Assembly: GCA_038109305.1 (NCBI GenBank)
Contig: JAYNIR010000016.1
Coordinates: forward strand, 1 to 64,000
Origin: UBA1479 sp038109305
GTDB taxonomy: Bacteria > Pseudomonadota > Alphaproteobacteria > Rhodospirillales > Casp-alpha2
Direction of reading: 5' to 3'
DNA length: 64,000 bases
Part shown: positions 51,965-60,545 of the stretch, in pieces
Numbering within the stretch: position 1 is the stretch's first letter
Layout: the number at the start of each line of letters is the position of its first letter
Program-made: the position numbers and the translations under genes
Notes under the pieces: model-generated
The model's database searches: none
What the model was told of the DNA's origin: nothing
What the model saw: only the letters and a program-made list of their open reading frames with translations

Positions 51965-52960
51965 ATGCAAATCCAGATCAATGGCGAAAGCCGCGAACTC
52001 GACACCCCCATGTCGGTCCACGACCTGCTACTGCGAATCGGCCTGGACCCGGCCAAAGTTGCCGTCGAGCGGAACCTCGAAATCGTGCCGAAATCCGGCT
52101 ACGGACAGACCGGGCTTGAGGAAGGCGACAAGCTCGAGATCGTGCATTTCATCGGCGGCGGCGCGCCCGATGCGGCACCGTCCGGAGACGACGAGGACCT
52201 TCTGGAAGTCGCCGGCCGCAAGTTCCGCTCGCGGCTGATCATCGGAACCGGCAAATACAAGGATTATGACCTCAACCGTCAAGCCGCCGAGGCGGCGGAA
52301 TCGGAAATGATCACCGTCGCGGTCCGGCGGGTGAACCTGACCGACCCGAACCAGCCGCTGCTGGTCGACTATCTTGACCCCAAAAAATATACCTACCTGC
52401 CCAACACGGCCGGGTGCTTCGCCACTGAAGACGCGGTCCGGACGCTGCGCTTGGCGCGCGAAGCCGGCGGCTGGGATTTGGTCAAACTGGAAATCCTGGG
52501 CGAACAGCGCACGCTTTATCCGATGATGCCGGAAACCATCGAAGCCACCCGGACGCTCACGGAAGAGGGCTTCCGGGTCATGGCCTATTGCTCGGATGAT
52601 CCGATCCTCTGCAAACGGGTGGAGGAAGCAGGCGCCGTTTCCATCATGCCGCTGGGCGCGCCCATCGGCTCGGGCCTTGGTATCCAGAACCCGGTCAACA
52701 TCCGCCTGATCAAGGAACAAAGCGAGGTTCCCGTCATCGTCGATGCCGGCGTCGGCACGGCGTCGGATGCGGCGATCGCCATGGAACTCGGCTGCGACGG
52801 CGTTCTGATGAATACCGCCATCGCCGAGGCGGGAGACCCGGTCAAAATGGCGCGAGCGATGAAACATGCGGTCAGGGCCGGGCGGCTTGCGTACCTTGCG
52901 GGGCGCATGCCCAAGAAGAAGTACGCCGACGCTTCGTCGCCGCTGCACGGATTGATTTAA
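51965..52960 (+). CDS. thiG: ThiS-ThiG fusion: sulfur carrier protein and thiazole synthase
   Basis: 331 residues from the ATG at 51965; an in-frame ATG at 51944 is possible. Residues about 1-66 are a ThiS ubiquitin-fold domain ending in the FIGGGAPD region, where free ThiS ends in Gly-Gly. Residues about 82-331 are ThiG, with RSRLIIGTGKYKDYDLN, the Schiff-base Lys in WDLVKLEILGE and PVIVDAGVGTASDAAIAMELGCDGVLMNTAIA. Free ThiS works through a C-terminal thiocarboxylate, so a fusion implies cleavage after Gly-Gly or a changed mechanism. Such fusions are known in alphaproteobacteria. No TPP riboswitch was seen upstream and no other thi genes adjoin. Confidence 0.92.
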   Translation: MQIQINGESRELDTPMSVHDLLLRIGLDPAKVAVERNLEIVPKSGYGQTGLEEGDKLEIVHFIGGGAPDAAPSGDDEDLLEVAGRKFRSRLIIGTGKYKDYDLNRQAAEAAESEMITVAVRRVNLTDPNQPLLVDYLDPKKYTYLPNTAGCFATEDAVRTLRLAREAGGWDLVKLEILGEQRTLYPMMPETIEATRTLTEEGFRVMAYCSDDPILCKRVEEAGAVSIMPLGAPIGSGLGIQNPVNIRLIKEQSEVPVIVDAGVGTASDAAIAMELGCDGVLMNTAIAEAGDPVKMARAMKHAVRAGRLAYLAGRMPKKKYADASSPLHGLI

Positions 52961-53005
52961 GGGATCCCGATTTATTCCGCCCGGCCGGGCCAGTCTTCTG
53001 CGAAA

Positions 53006-54511
53006 TCAGTTTTTCAAAAACGCCGGGACGTGGTCGCCCAAGCCGACGACTTTGCTATTGCCGCGCTCGCCATCATCGTCTTTTCTGCGCCGATCATTGC
53101 GGCCCCGGTCGCCGCCCGAGCGATTGTCGCGGGCGTCATCTCTTTTCACGGGCTTGGCCTGCGGTTCCTTCGGCCCCGGTTTGTCCTTTTGTTCCTCAAC
53201 AGGGGCCTCGGCCTTAGCGGGCTGTGCCTCTACCTTGGATTCAGGCTGCTTGCCTTTATGCCGTTCGTCGCCGCGGCGCACGCGGCGGCTTCCGCCACGG
53301 CGGCGCGAACGGCCGCGGTCAGCGTTTTCTTCCTCGTCATCGTCCGCCGTTGGAGGGGTCTTGCCGCCGCCCCAGTCAATCCGCGGGATCGGCTTGCCGG
53401 TCAGTTTTTCTATCGCGTCGATATACTTACCGTCGCCGGGAACGGCGATGGACAGGGCCGTGCCCTTGAGGCCCGCGCGCCCCGTCCGGCCGATGCGGTG
53501 GACGTAGTCGTCGGGGTGCGTCGGCACATCAAAATTGAACACGTGGCTCATTGCCGGAATGTCGAGACCGCGCGCAGCGACGTCCGAGCAGACGAGCAGG
53601 GTCACCTCATTCCGTTTGAACTTATCCAAAGTCTCCATGCGTACCGACTGGACCATGTCGCCGTGCAACCGGGCCGAATGCTTATATCCATGACGTTCAA
53701 GCGATCGGTAGACGATATCGACATCGCGTTTGCGGTTGCAGAAGATGATGGCGTTCTTGGGATTTTCCCGGTCGATCAGCCGGCGCAGGGCTTCTCGCTT
53801 GCGCTTTGCGATGGACGTCTGATCGCGGCCGGCGCCGGTGACCATCAACAGGCCTTGGGTGATTGTCTCCGCCGCGGTCGCCGGGCGGGAAACCGTGATT
53901 GCCTTCGGGTTCATTAGGAACTTGTCGGCGAGCCGCTTGATTTCCGGCGGCATGGTCGCGGAGAAGAAAAGGGTCGTCCGGATGGACGGCAACAGGCTGA
54001 CGATTTTTTCGACATCGGGAATAAAGCCCATGTCGAGCATCCGGTCGGCTTCGTCGATGACCAGGATTTTGACGTCGCGGAGCAACAGGTGGCCGCGTTC
54101 GAACACGTCCAGAAGCCGCCCCGGCGTGGCGATCAGGACGTCGACGCCCTTTTCCAGACGGTCGACCTGCGGGCCCATGTTTTCGCCGCCGATCAAAAGT
54201 GCGTGGGTCAGTTTGTGATACTTGCCGTAGGTCTTGAAGTTGTCGGCAACCTGGGCGGCGAGCTCGCGGGTCGGTTCCAGGATCAGCGACCGCGGCATCC
54301 GCGCCTTGGCCGTGCCGGACGCCAGGATATCGATCATCGGCAGGGTGAAGGACGCGGTCTTGCCCGTGCCGGTCTGGGCGCAGCCCAGGATGTCCCGTCC
54401 CATGAGGACGTAGGGAATCGCCTGCGCCTGGATCGGGGTGGGTGTGTCGTAGCCCGCGTCCACTACGGCGCGTAACAGTTCGTCGCTTAGACCAAGATCA
54501 GTGAAGGACAA
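53006..54511 (-). CDS. DEAD-box RNA helicase, RhlE-like
   Basis: About 501 residues from a TTG at 54511 with a GGAG ribosome site, which gives the usual SFTDLGLSDELLRAV start; an in-frame ATG at 54616 would add 35 low-complexity residues. All motifs are present: Q-motif TPTPIQAQAI, Walker A AQTGTGKT, PTRELAAQ, DEAD in VIDEADRMLDMGF, SAT, and the C-terminal HRIGRTGRAG. The tail of about 110 residues is highly charged (Arg/Lys/Glu-rich) and disordered, typical of RhlE proteins that act in ribosome assembly and RNA decay. Confidence 0.9.
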   Translation of the reverse strand: MSFTDLGLSDELLRAVVDAGYDTPTPIQAQAIPYVLMGRDILGCAQTGTGKTASFTLPMIDILASGTAKARMPRSLILEPTRELAAQVADNFKTYGKYHKLTHALLIGGENMGPQVDRLEKGVDVLIATPGRLLDVFERGHLLLRDVKILVIDEADRMLDMGFIPDVEKIVSLLPSIRTTLFFSATMPPEIKRLADKFLMNPKAITVSRPATAAETITQGLLMVTGAGRDQTSIAKRKREALRRLIDRENPKNAIIFCNRKRDVDIVYRSLERHGYKHSARLHGDMVQSVRMETLDKFKRNEVTLLVCSDVAARGLDIPAMSHVFNFDVPTHPDDYVHRIGRTGRAGLKGTALSIAVPGDGKYIDAIEKLTGKPIPRIDWGGGKTPPTADDDEEENADRGRSRRRGGSRRVRRGDERHKGKQPESKVEAQPAKAEAPVEEQKDKPGPKEPQAKPVKRDDARDNRSGGDRGRNDRRRKDDDGERGNSKVVGLGDHVPAFLKN

Positions 54512-54676
54512 GTTCGCTCCGCTTCGGGAGTTGCTCCCGCGGCGGGGAGGGTTATCGTTTCCGGGTTTTCTTAAGCCGGGTGGCCGGGATATTAGGTGTT
54601 CCGGGCCCGGAGTCAATGACCGGACTTCGGTTTCGGTGTAAACTGAAACGATCCGAATTTACCAGGAAGATGCGCC

Positions 54677-55378
54677 ATGACCGAGAAGACGCCGCTTTTG
54701 CTGCTGCCGGGGCTGCTCTGCGACCGGGCCCTTTGGGGCCATCAGCTGGATACTCTCACCGATCTGGCCGAGATGACCGTCGGCGACATGACGTTGGACG
54801 ATACGGTGGACGGCATGGCGGTACGCAACATTGCGCGGATGCCGGATAAATTCGCCCTTGCTGGGCTGTCCATGGGCGGCTATTCGGCCCAGGCGGTGAT
54901 GCGGTTGGCGCCCGAGCGGGTGACCAAACTGGCGCTTTTGGACACTAGCGCCCGGTCCGATACCCCTGATCGGATCCAGGGACGCCGCGATCTGATCGCC
55001 CGCGCCGCCGCCGGCGAATTTAAGGAAGTGGTCGAAAGACATTTGCCCGTCTATCTGCCGCCGGAACGGCTAACGGAAGAGCCTTTGGTCAACGCCGTCC
55101 GGCAATCGGCGTACATCGTCGGCGAAGCAGCATACCAGCGCCAGCAGACGGCCCTGATCAACCGGCCGGACAACCGGACAAACCTGTCGGCCATCGGCTG
55201 CCCGACATTGGTCCTGTGCGGCCGCCAAGACCGGGCGACGACCTTGGAAATGCATGAAGAAATGGCCACTGAAATCCCCAACGCGGCGCTGGTGGTGATT
55301 GAGGATTGCGCTCATCTGTCGCCGCTGGAACAACCGCACGCGGTGTCCGCCGCCATGCGTTATTGGCTTAATATTTAG
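54677..55378 (+). CDS. Alpha/beta-fold hydrolase
   Basis: 233 residues. LLLLPGLLCDRALWGHQL forms the oxyanion region, GLSMGGYSA near residue 63 is the nucleophile elbow with Ser, and the Asp and His come from TLVLCGRQDRATT and IEDCAHLSPLEQP. There is no signal peptide, so it is cytoplasmic. The family includes esterases and lactonases, and the substrate is not predictable. It lies between the helicase gene, which it diverges from, and the gamma-carbonic anhydrase gene. Confidence 0.88.
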   Translation: MTEKTPLLLLPGLLCDRALWGHQLDTLTDLAEMTVGDMTLDDTVDGMAVRNIARMPDKFALAGLSMGGYSAQAVMRLAPERVTKLALLDTSARSDTPDRIQGRRDLIARAAAGEFKEVVERHLPVYLPPERLTEEPLVNAVRQSAYIVGEAAYQRQQTALINRPDNRTNLSAIGCPTLVLCGRQDRATTLEMHEEMATEIPNAALVVIEDCAHLSPLEQPHAVSAAMRYWLNI

Positions 55379-55392
55379 TTCTAAATCAATGC

Positions 55393-55407
55393 ATAAAATT
55401 ATTTTAT
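55393..55407. promoter_or_regulatory. AT-rich palindrome between hydrolase and gamma-carbonic anhydrase genes
   Basis: ATAAAAT-T-ATTTTAT is a perfect 15-base palindrome in a 40-base block that is almost entirely A/T, flanked by CTAAAT and ATTTAG arms. It may be a promoter or operator for the downstream gene, which follows after 15 bases with an AGAGG ribosome site. Confidence 0.4.
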
Positions 55408-55422
55408 TTAGAGGATAAATGA

Positions 55423-56004
55423 ATGGAAATCGTTCGCGAGCCAGGGGGTGTGACCCTGCCCCTCAGAGGCCACCAGCCGCACGCCCAGCAGTCCGCCTTT
55501 ATCGCCGAAAACGCCATCCTGATCGGTGACGTTCAGATCGGCGAGCGGTCCAGCATCTGGTATTCGTGCGTGCTGCGCGCGGACCTGAACGCAATCCGCA
55601 TCGGCGCCGACACCAACATCCAGGACGGCACCATCATCCACGTCGATTCACGGCAGTATTCAACCCACATCGGCGACCGGGTGACGGTCGGTCACATGGC
55701 GTTGCTGCATGCCTGCACCCTGCAGGACGACTGCATGGTCGGCATGCGGGCGACGGTCATGGACGGCGCGCTGGTGGAAACCGGCGCCATGGTCGCGGCC
55801 GGCGCCCTGGTAACGCCCGGCAAACAGGTGCCTTCGGGCGAAGTCTGGGCAGGGTCCCCGGCCAAGTTCATGCGCGCCTTTGACGCCTCGGACGCTGACA
55901 TGCTGACTTATATCTGGGAGGAATACCGGGACCTCGGCGTCGAATATACCCGAGCTGGATCGGACCTGCGCCGGTTCTCCCGCACGAAATTCCAGACGGA
56001 CTGA
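55423..56004 (+). CDS. Gamma-carbonic anhydrase family protein
   Basis: 193 residues forming a left-handed beta-helix with hexapeptide repeats (ENAILIGDVQIGERSSIWYSCVLRADLNAIRIGADTNIQDG). Three metal-binding His are visible in IIHVD and VGHMALLHAC. A C-terminal helix follows from PAKFMRAF. In alphaproteobacteria these proteins may act as carbonic anhydrases or bind acyl-CoA, and relatives are complex I subunits in plants. It precedes meaB by five bases. Confidence 0.9.
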   Translation: MEIVREPGGVTLPLRGHQPHAQQSAFIAENAILIGDVQIGERSSIWYSCVLRADLNAIRIGADTNIQDGTIIHVDSRQYSTHIGDRVTVGHMALLHACTLQDDCMVGMRATVMDGALVETGAMVAAGALVTPGKQVPSGEVWAGSPAKFMRAFDASDADMLTYIWEEYRDLGVEYTRAGSDLRRFSRTKFQTD

Positions 56005-56009
56005 CCCAC

Positions 56010-56993
56010 GTGCTGAAAGCCGGAACCACGGACCTTCTGACCGCCGCCCAATCCGGCGATCGGCGCGCGGCCGCCAAGCTTATTTCGTTGGCCGAAACGT
56101 CGGTCAACAAAGGCGACGTGGACCGGAATGAATTGCTCGACCGGGTCTATCAGGCCGCCGGAAGGGCGCACGTGTTGGGCGTTACCGGCCCACCGGGCGC
56201 CGGAAAATCATCCCTTGTGAATGCCGTGGCCAAGGAATTGCGGGGGCGGGGACATCGGGTCGGCGTTGTCGCCATTGATCCGTCGAGCCCGTTTTCCGGC
56301 GGCGCTATCCTGGGCGACCGGGTCCGCATGGGCGATCTGAGCGCCGATGACGGGGTCTTTATCCGGTCGCTCGCCACCCAGGGGGCCATGGGCGGTCTCG
56401 CGCGAACTGCCCTTGATACCGTCGACGTGCTGGACGCCGTCGGTTACGACACGGTGGTGATTGAAACCGTCGGCGTTGGGCAGGACGAAGTCGACGTCGC
56501 GGCGGCGGCCCACACGGTGATCGTGGCGAGCCCGCCAGGCCTCGGTGACGGGATCCAGGCGATGAAGGCGGGCATGCTGGAAATCGCGGATATCCATGTG
56601 GTCACCAAGGCCGACAAGCCGGACGCGAAAACCACGGCGGCGGACCTGAAGAATGCGGCCGGGCTCAAAGGCGGTGGGGCCTCGGCGGCCTGGACGACAC
56701 CGGTGATCCTGACCAGCGCCAATGATGGTACGGGCATCGCCGACCTTTGCGACGCGGTCGCCGGCCATTACCGCCATCTCGAAACCGCGGGCGAGTTGGA
56801 GGCCCGGCGAAAACGGTCAGCCCGGGCGCGGCTTTTGGCCGCAGCGGAAGACCGGCTCCGCCGGGCGATCCGCGACCTGAGCGCCGCCGTGGACGACGCA
56901 GTGGACAGGGTCGCGGCGCGGGAGCTGACGCCCCGAAACGCGGCGGAGGGATTGATCTGCCGGGCTTTTTCGGGAAAACCCGAACAGTCCTAG
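56010..56993 (+). CDS. meaB: Methylmalonyl-CoA mutase-associated GTPase MeaB
   Basis: 327 residues with a GTG start. The Walker A motif GPPGAGKSSLVNAVAKEL is near residues 59-76. VVAIDPSSPFSGGAILGDRVRM and VVIETVGVGQDEVDVAAAAHTVIV are typical G3 metallochaperone motifs, and TKADK gives base specificity. MeaB loads and protects the B12 cofactor of methylmalonyl-CoA mutase (propionyl-CoA assimilation). The mutase genes are not in the window. Its stop overlaps the end of a minus-strand gene remnant. Confidence 0.92.
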   Translation: MLKAGTTDLLTAAQSGDRRAAAKLISLAETSVNKGDVDRNELLDRVYQAAGRAHVLGVTGPPGAGKSSLVNAVAKELRGRGHRVGVVAIDPSSPFSGGAILGDRVRMGDLSADDGVFIRSLATQGAMGGLARTALDTVDVLDAVGYDTVVIETVGVGQDEVDVAAAAHTVIVASPPGLGDGIQAMKAGMLEIADIHVVTKADKPDAKTTAADLKNAAGLKGGGASAAWTTPVILTSANDGTGIADLCDAVAGHYRHLETAGELEARRKRSARARLLAAAEDRLRRAIRDLSAAVDDAVDRVAARELTPRNAAEGLICRAFSGKPEQS

Positions 56994-57165
56994 TCGCCCA
57001 GGCGAATTGCGTTTAGATAACCTGGCGCGGGTATTCCCGGTTTCAGCCATTCATCGTCGATGGGATCGCCAAGGACGGTCCTGACCGGGACCACGCCCGC
57101 CCAAACATCCAGGTCGTAGTCCGACTCGTCGTCGACCGGGCCGCCAGCCCGTCGAAAATGCCGGA
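56990..57165 (-). pseudogene. C-terminal remnant of a flavin-reductase / pyridoxamine-oxidase-like protein
   Basis: On the minus strand an open stretch with no start codon reads RRAGGPVDDESDYDLDVWAG, VVPVRTVLGDPIDDEWLKPG and ends LNAIRLGD-stop at 56990. This pattern (GPPVDDxxDYxLxVWAGVVPxRTVxGxPxxD) is the C-terminus of FMN-binding pyridoxamine 5'-phosphate oxidase-like proteins. The N-terminal two thirds would lie where phaC now is, in another frame, and is absent. It is a relic left after rearrangement. Assignment is from motif memory. Confidence 0.6.
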
Positions 57166-58977
57166 TCAGGCGAGACGCGCCTTCACGTAAGTGCCAGGGG
57201 CGGGCTCCAGGGCTTTCAGCTTCCCGTCGCCGGGTTTACGGGCCTTGATCATCTTTTTGCCGCTATGCTTCTTAACCCAGCCGTCCCAGTCGCCCCACCA
57301 GGAACCGTCCGTCTGTTCCGCCTTCTCAAGCCAGGCGTCCGGATTCTTGGGTTTCGCGTCGTTGGTCCAGTAGCAGTATTTGTTGGCCGCCGGCGGGTTG
57401 ATGACGCCCGCAATATGGCCGGACGCCGACAGAACGAAACGGATCGGGCCCTTGAAAATCTGCGTCGCGGCATAGGTCGACTTCCAAGGCGCGATGTGAT
57501 CCTCGCGGGTCGAGATAATGTAGGTGGGAACATCGACTTTCCGAAGATCGATCGGCGCGCCGGCGAGCGTGATGCCGCCGGGTTCGATCAGTTTGTTATC
57601 AAGGTACATGTTCCGCAGATAAAAGGAGTGCATGGCGGCGGGCATCCGGGTCGAGTCGGAGTTCCAGAACAGCAAATCGAAGGGGAAGGGGTCCTTGCCC
57701 AACAGATAGTTGTTCACCACGAACGACCAGACCAGATCGTTGGCCCGCAGCATGTTGAAGGTCGTCGCCATTTCCGACCCTTCAAGGTAGCCGCGTTGGT
57801 TCATCTTGGCTTCCATGCTCTTGACCTGTTCTTCGTCGATGAATACGCCAAGTTCTCCGGCGTCCGTGAAGTCGAGCATGGTGGTGAAGAACGTGGCTGA
57901 CTTGATGCGGTCCTGCCACTCGGGGTCGTTCTGCTGCGCCAGCCAGGCGAGGGTGCAGGCGGTCAACGTGCCGCCGATGCAATAGCCGACGAGGTTGACG
58001 CTCCGCTGCCCGGTTGCCTGCTCGATGGCGGCAATCGCCGCAAGCGGGCCTTCGAGCATATAATCGTCAAATTTTTTCTTCGCCAATTCCGCGTTCGGGT
58101 TAACCCAGGAGATGATGAAGACCGTGTGTCCCTGTTCCGTCGCCCAGCGGATGAACGAATTTTCCTCTTGTAAATCAAGGATATAATACTTGTTGATCCA
58201 GGGTGGCGTGATGAGGAGGGGCGTTTCGATGACCTTGTCGGTCAGCGGATCGAACTGGATCAGCTCCATCAGATCGTTGCGGTAAACGACCCGGCCCTTT
58301 GCGGTCGCGACGTTCTTGCCGACCTCGAACGCATCCATGTCGGTCATCCGGATCGCCAGCTTGCCGTCGCCGCGCTCCAGGTCTTCCAACAGATTGTTCA
58401 GGCCATTGACGAGGTTTTCGCCTTTGGTTTCGACCGTGGCGCGAAGCGCCTGCGGGTTGGTCATTAGGAAGTTGGTAGGTGACAGGGCGTCGATAAATTG
58501 ACGGGTGTAGAAATCGACCTTGGCCTTGTCCTTTTTGTCCATGCTGTCGACATCCTTGACGGTGTACTCAAGCCAATTCGCGGTCAACAAATACGATTGT
58601 TTGATGAAGTCGAACACCTGATTTTCCGACCAGGCCTCGTCCCTGAACCGGCGGTCGCCACGCACCGGAGCGACAACGGGCTTGGCTTCCTGACCCATCA
58701 TTCGAAGCGCCGTTGACTGCCACAATTCCATGTGGCCCTGCCAAAGGGTCATTCCCGATTCCATCATTTTCGCCGGATCCGACATCATATGGCGGGTCAT
58801 TTCAAGGAACGCCTCACCGATATTCAGGGGGTCCAGGTCTGGGGCCGCCGCCTCTTGCGAGTGGCGGGAAAGCCAGTCCGTGACCAAGCGCTGGCTCCGT
58901 TCCGCGATGTCCGTCATCGACTTCGAAAACTGCTGTGCGGCTTCCAACGGGTCGGTTTCAGGCGTTTTGTCGGTCAT
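57166..58977 (-). CDS. phaC: Class I poly(3-hydroxyalkanoate) synthase
   Basis: 603 residues, normal for class I. The lipase-like box GYCIGG holds the catalytic Cys333, with Asp493 (STREDHIAP) and His521 (SGHIAGVINPP) completing the triad. The N-terminal 100 residues (MTDIAERSQRLVTDWLSRH; DPAKMMESGMTLWQGHMELW) are the regulatory domain. It polymerises hydroxyacyl-CoA at the granule surface. No phaA, phaB or phaR is adjacent, and the phasin gene is about 25 kb away. Confidence 0.95.
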   Translation of the reverse strand: MTDKTPETDPLEAAQQFSKSMTDIAERSQRLVTDWLSRHSQEAAAPDLDPLNIGEAFLEMTRHMMSDPAKMMESGMTLWQGHMELWQSTALRMMGQEAKPVVAPVRGDRRFRDEAWSENQVFDFIKQSYLLTANWLEYTVKDVDSMDKKDKAKVDFYTRQFIDALSPTNFLMTNPQALRATVETKGENLVNGLNNLLEDLERGDGKLAIRMTDMDAFEVGKNVATAKGRVVYRNDLMELIQFDPLTDKVIETPLLITPPWINKYYILDLQEENSFIRWATEQGHTVFIISWVNPNAELAKKKFDDYMLEGPLAAIAAIEQATGQRSVNLVGYCIGGTLTACTLAWLAQQNDPEWQDRIKSATFFTTMLDFTDAGELGVFIDEEQVKSMEAKMNQRGYLEGSEMATTFNMLRANDLVWSFVVNNYLLGKDPFPFDLLFWNSDSTRMPAAMHSFYLRNMYLDNKLIEPGGITLAGAPIDLRKVDVPTYIISTREDHIAPWKSTYAATQIFKGPIRFVLSASGHIAGVINPPAANKYCYWTNDAKPKNPDAWLEKAEQTDGSWWGDWDGWVKKHSGKKMIKARKPGDGKLKALEPAPGTYVKARLA

Positions 58978-59240
58978 TCAAGTCGTCCTTTGCCCCATTA
59001 TGCACTTTTCAATAATATAGCCGGAAGGCATATCGGCCCGGCGCTAGCTGTTGCGGCCAACCTTAAGGCGGCGCGCAGGTGGCTTGTTCCCGCGGGCGGA
59101 ATACTGTTAGTAATATTTTCCGGCGGAAGGTTATGCTGCACCTGCACAGTGTAAGGGCTTTGTATACCGCAAGGTGCCGAAGATCAAGGTCCAGCGCGAC
59201 CGATGAAATGGGTAATTCGAGCGAGGAAGCCAATATCGTT
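58978..59240. promoter_or_regulatory. Divergent promoter region of phaC and the OmpA-family gene
   Basis: About 263 bases. A CTGCACCTGCACA element (about 59136-59148) resembles the TTGCATTGCACAA element at the phasin promoter (32006-32021): both have two TGCA units followed by CA. A shared regulator of the PHA type is possible but speculative. No gene was recognised, although the plus frame is open through part of it. Confidence 0.35.
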
Positions 59241-60428
59241 ATGCTTAAAAACGTAGCCTTTGCGGGGTCGCTGAACCGAACCGTAAGAATTCCAGGAACC
59301 ACCGTGCTGATTGCGGCTGCGGTATTGCTGGCTGGGTGCTCGTCGGTGCCCGACGCCGTCAATCCCGCGGAATGGTACAAAAGCACGGTCGAGCTCTTCT
59401 CGGGCAACGACAGCAAGGAGCGGCTGGACGACGAAACCCAGCAGGCCCGCGAAAAACAGGTCGCGGAGGCCGCTGGCGTCGAGAAGGGCGCTTTGTCCTA
59501 TCCGAGCGTTTCCGGTGTCGAAAGACAGCGTCAGTCGCGGAACCTCGGCTTGGCCGCCGATCCGGACCGGCCTCATTATGCGCCGTCGATCTCCCGGCAG
59601 GGTGAAGACCAACTTCCCGCCGCCGCAAGCGCTGCACCGTCACCGCCGCCCGCGATTACGGCGCCGGCACAGCCCATGGCGCAAGCCGCTGTTCCGCAAC
59701 CGCCGCAACCGTCCAAACCAATGCTTAAAGCGCCCAAGAAGAGCCTGACGCCGACGGCACGGTCGAAACCCAAGCTCGCTCTGACCGTACCGGGCGTGCC
59801 GCAAGTCGGTGTGCCGACGCGGGCCCAGCAGGAAGCGGAATATGCGGAACACCAGAACCGCATGCAAAAACACCTCGCGGAAATCCTTGCCGCCTCGGGG
59901 GCCGAGCCAGAATTCGTCCGTCCCAGCGGTATGACGCGGAGGCTTGCGACCGGCGAAACCATCGTCATCGGCGGAACAGGTTTAGAAGCGCAGGACGCCG
60001 CGGAAATGGCCTCGCCCGACGGCGGCGCAGCCAACATTGCCGGCGACCAAGGCGCGTGGCCGCTTCCCCCGGGCGCACAGCGGGTGGCGACGATTGTGTT
60101 TCCCAATGGCTCGTCACGGCTGACCGGAACAGACCGGCGCATCCTGGCCCAAGTCGCCGCCTTGCAAAAGGAACGCGGCGGCACGATCCGGGTTGTCGGC
60201 CACTCGTCGTCGCGGACCCGCAACCTCAGCGCCGCCCGCCATCAAGCAGTCAATTACAATCTGTCGGCGCAACGGGCACAGGTCGTTGCCAAAGAGTTGG
60301 TCCGCCAAGGTGCGAATCGGCGGACCGTTTTGACGGCCGCACTGTCCGACTCCCGCCCGCTTTACCGCGAGATCATGCCCAACGGCGAGGCCGGCAACAG
60401 GCGGACCGAAATCTATTTGGTCAACTGA
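59241..60428 (+). CDS. OmpA-family outer-membrane lipoprotein
   Basis: 395 residues from the ATG at 59241 with a GAGGAAG ribosome site; longer in-frame starts exist but would bury the signal. The lipobox VLLAGCSS has its Cys at about residue 34. A Pro/Ala-rich linker (residues about 120-190) leads to a C-terminal OmpA domain (about 290-395: IVFPNGSSRLTGTDRRILAQVAALQ, VVGHSSSRT and NRRTEIYLV) that binds peptidoglycan. It probably tethers the outer membrane to the wall. The extended linker differs from small Pal proteins. Confidence 0.82.
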   Translation: MLKNVAFAGSLNRTVRIPGTTVLIAAAVLLAGCSSVPDAVNPAEWYKSTVELFSGNDSKERLDDETQQAREKQVAEAAGVEKGALSYPSVSGVERQRQSRNLGLAADPDRPHYAPSISRQGEDQLPAAASAAPSPPPAITAPAQPMAQAAVPQPPQPSKPMLKAPKKSLTPTARSKPKLALTVPGVPQVGVPTRAQQEAEYAEHQNRMQKHLAEILAASGAEPEFVRPSGMTRRLATGETIVIGGTGLEAQDAAEMASPDGGAANIAGDQGAWPLPPGAQRVATIVFPNGSSRLTGTDRRILAQVAALQKERGGTIRVVGHSSSRTRNLSAARHQAVNYNLSAQRAQVVAKELVRQGANRRTVLTAALSDSRPLYREIMPNGEAGNRRTEIYLVN

Positions 60429-60545
60429 CCTGCGGCCCCGTACGGGCGGCTACCCGGCGGAACGCGTAATACGCCTGAATTCTAATGTTCCGGCTTCTTC
60501 CCCAGTTGTCTTTGGCTGCGGGTTCTGGCACATGATGGGGTCACG

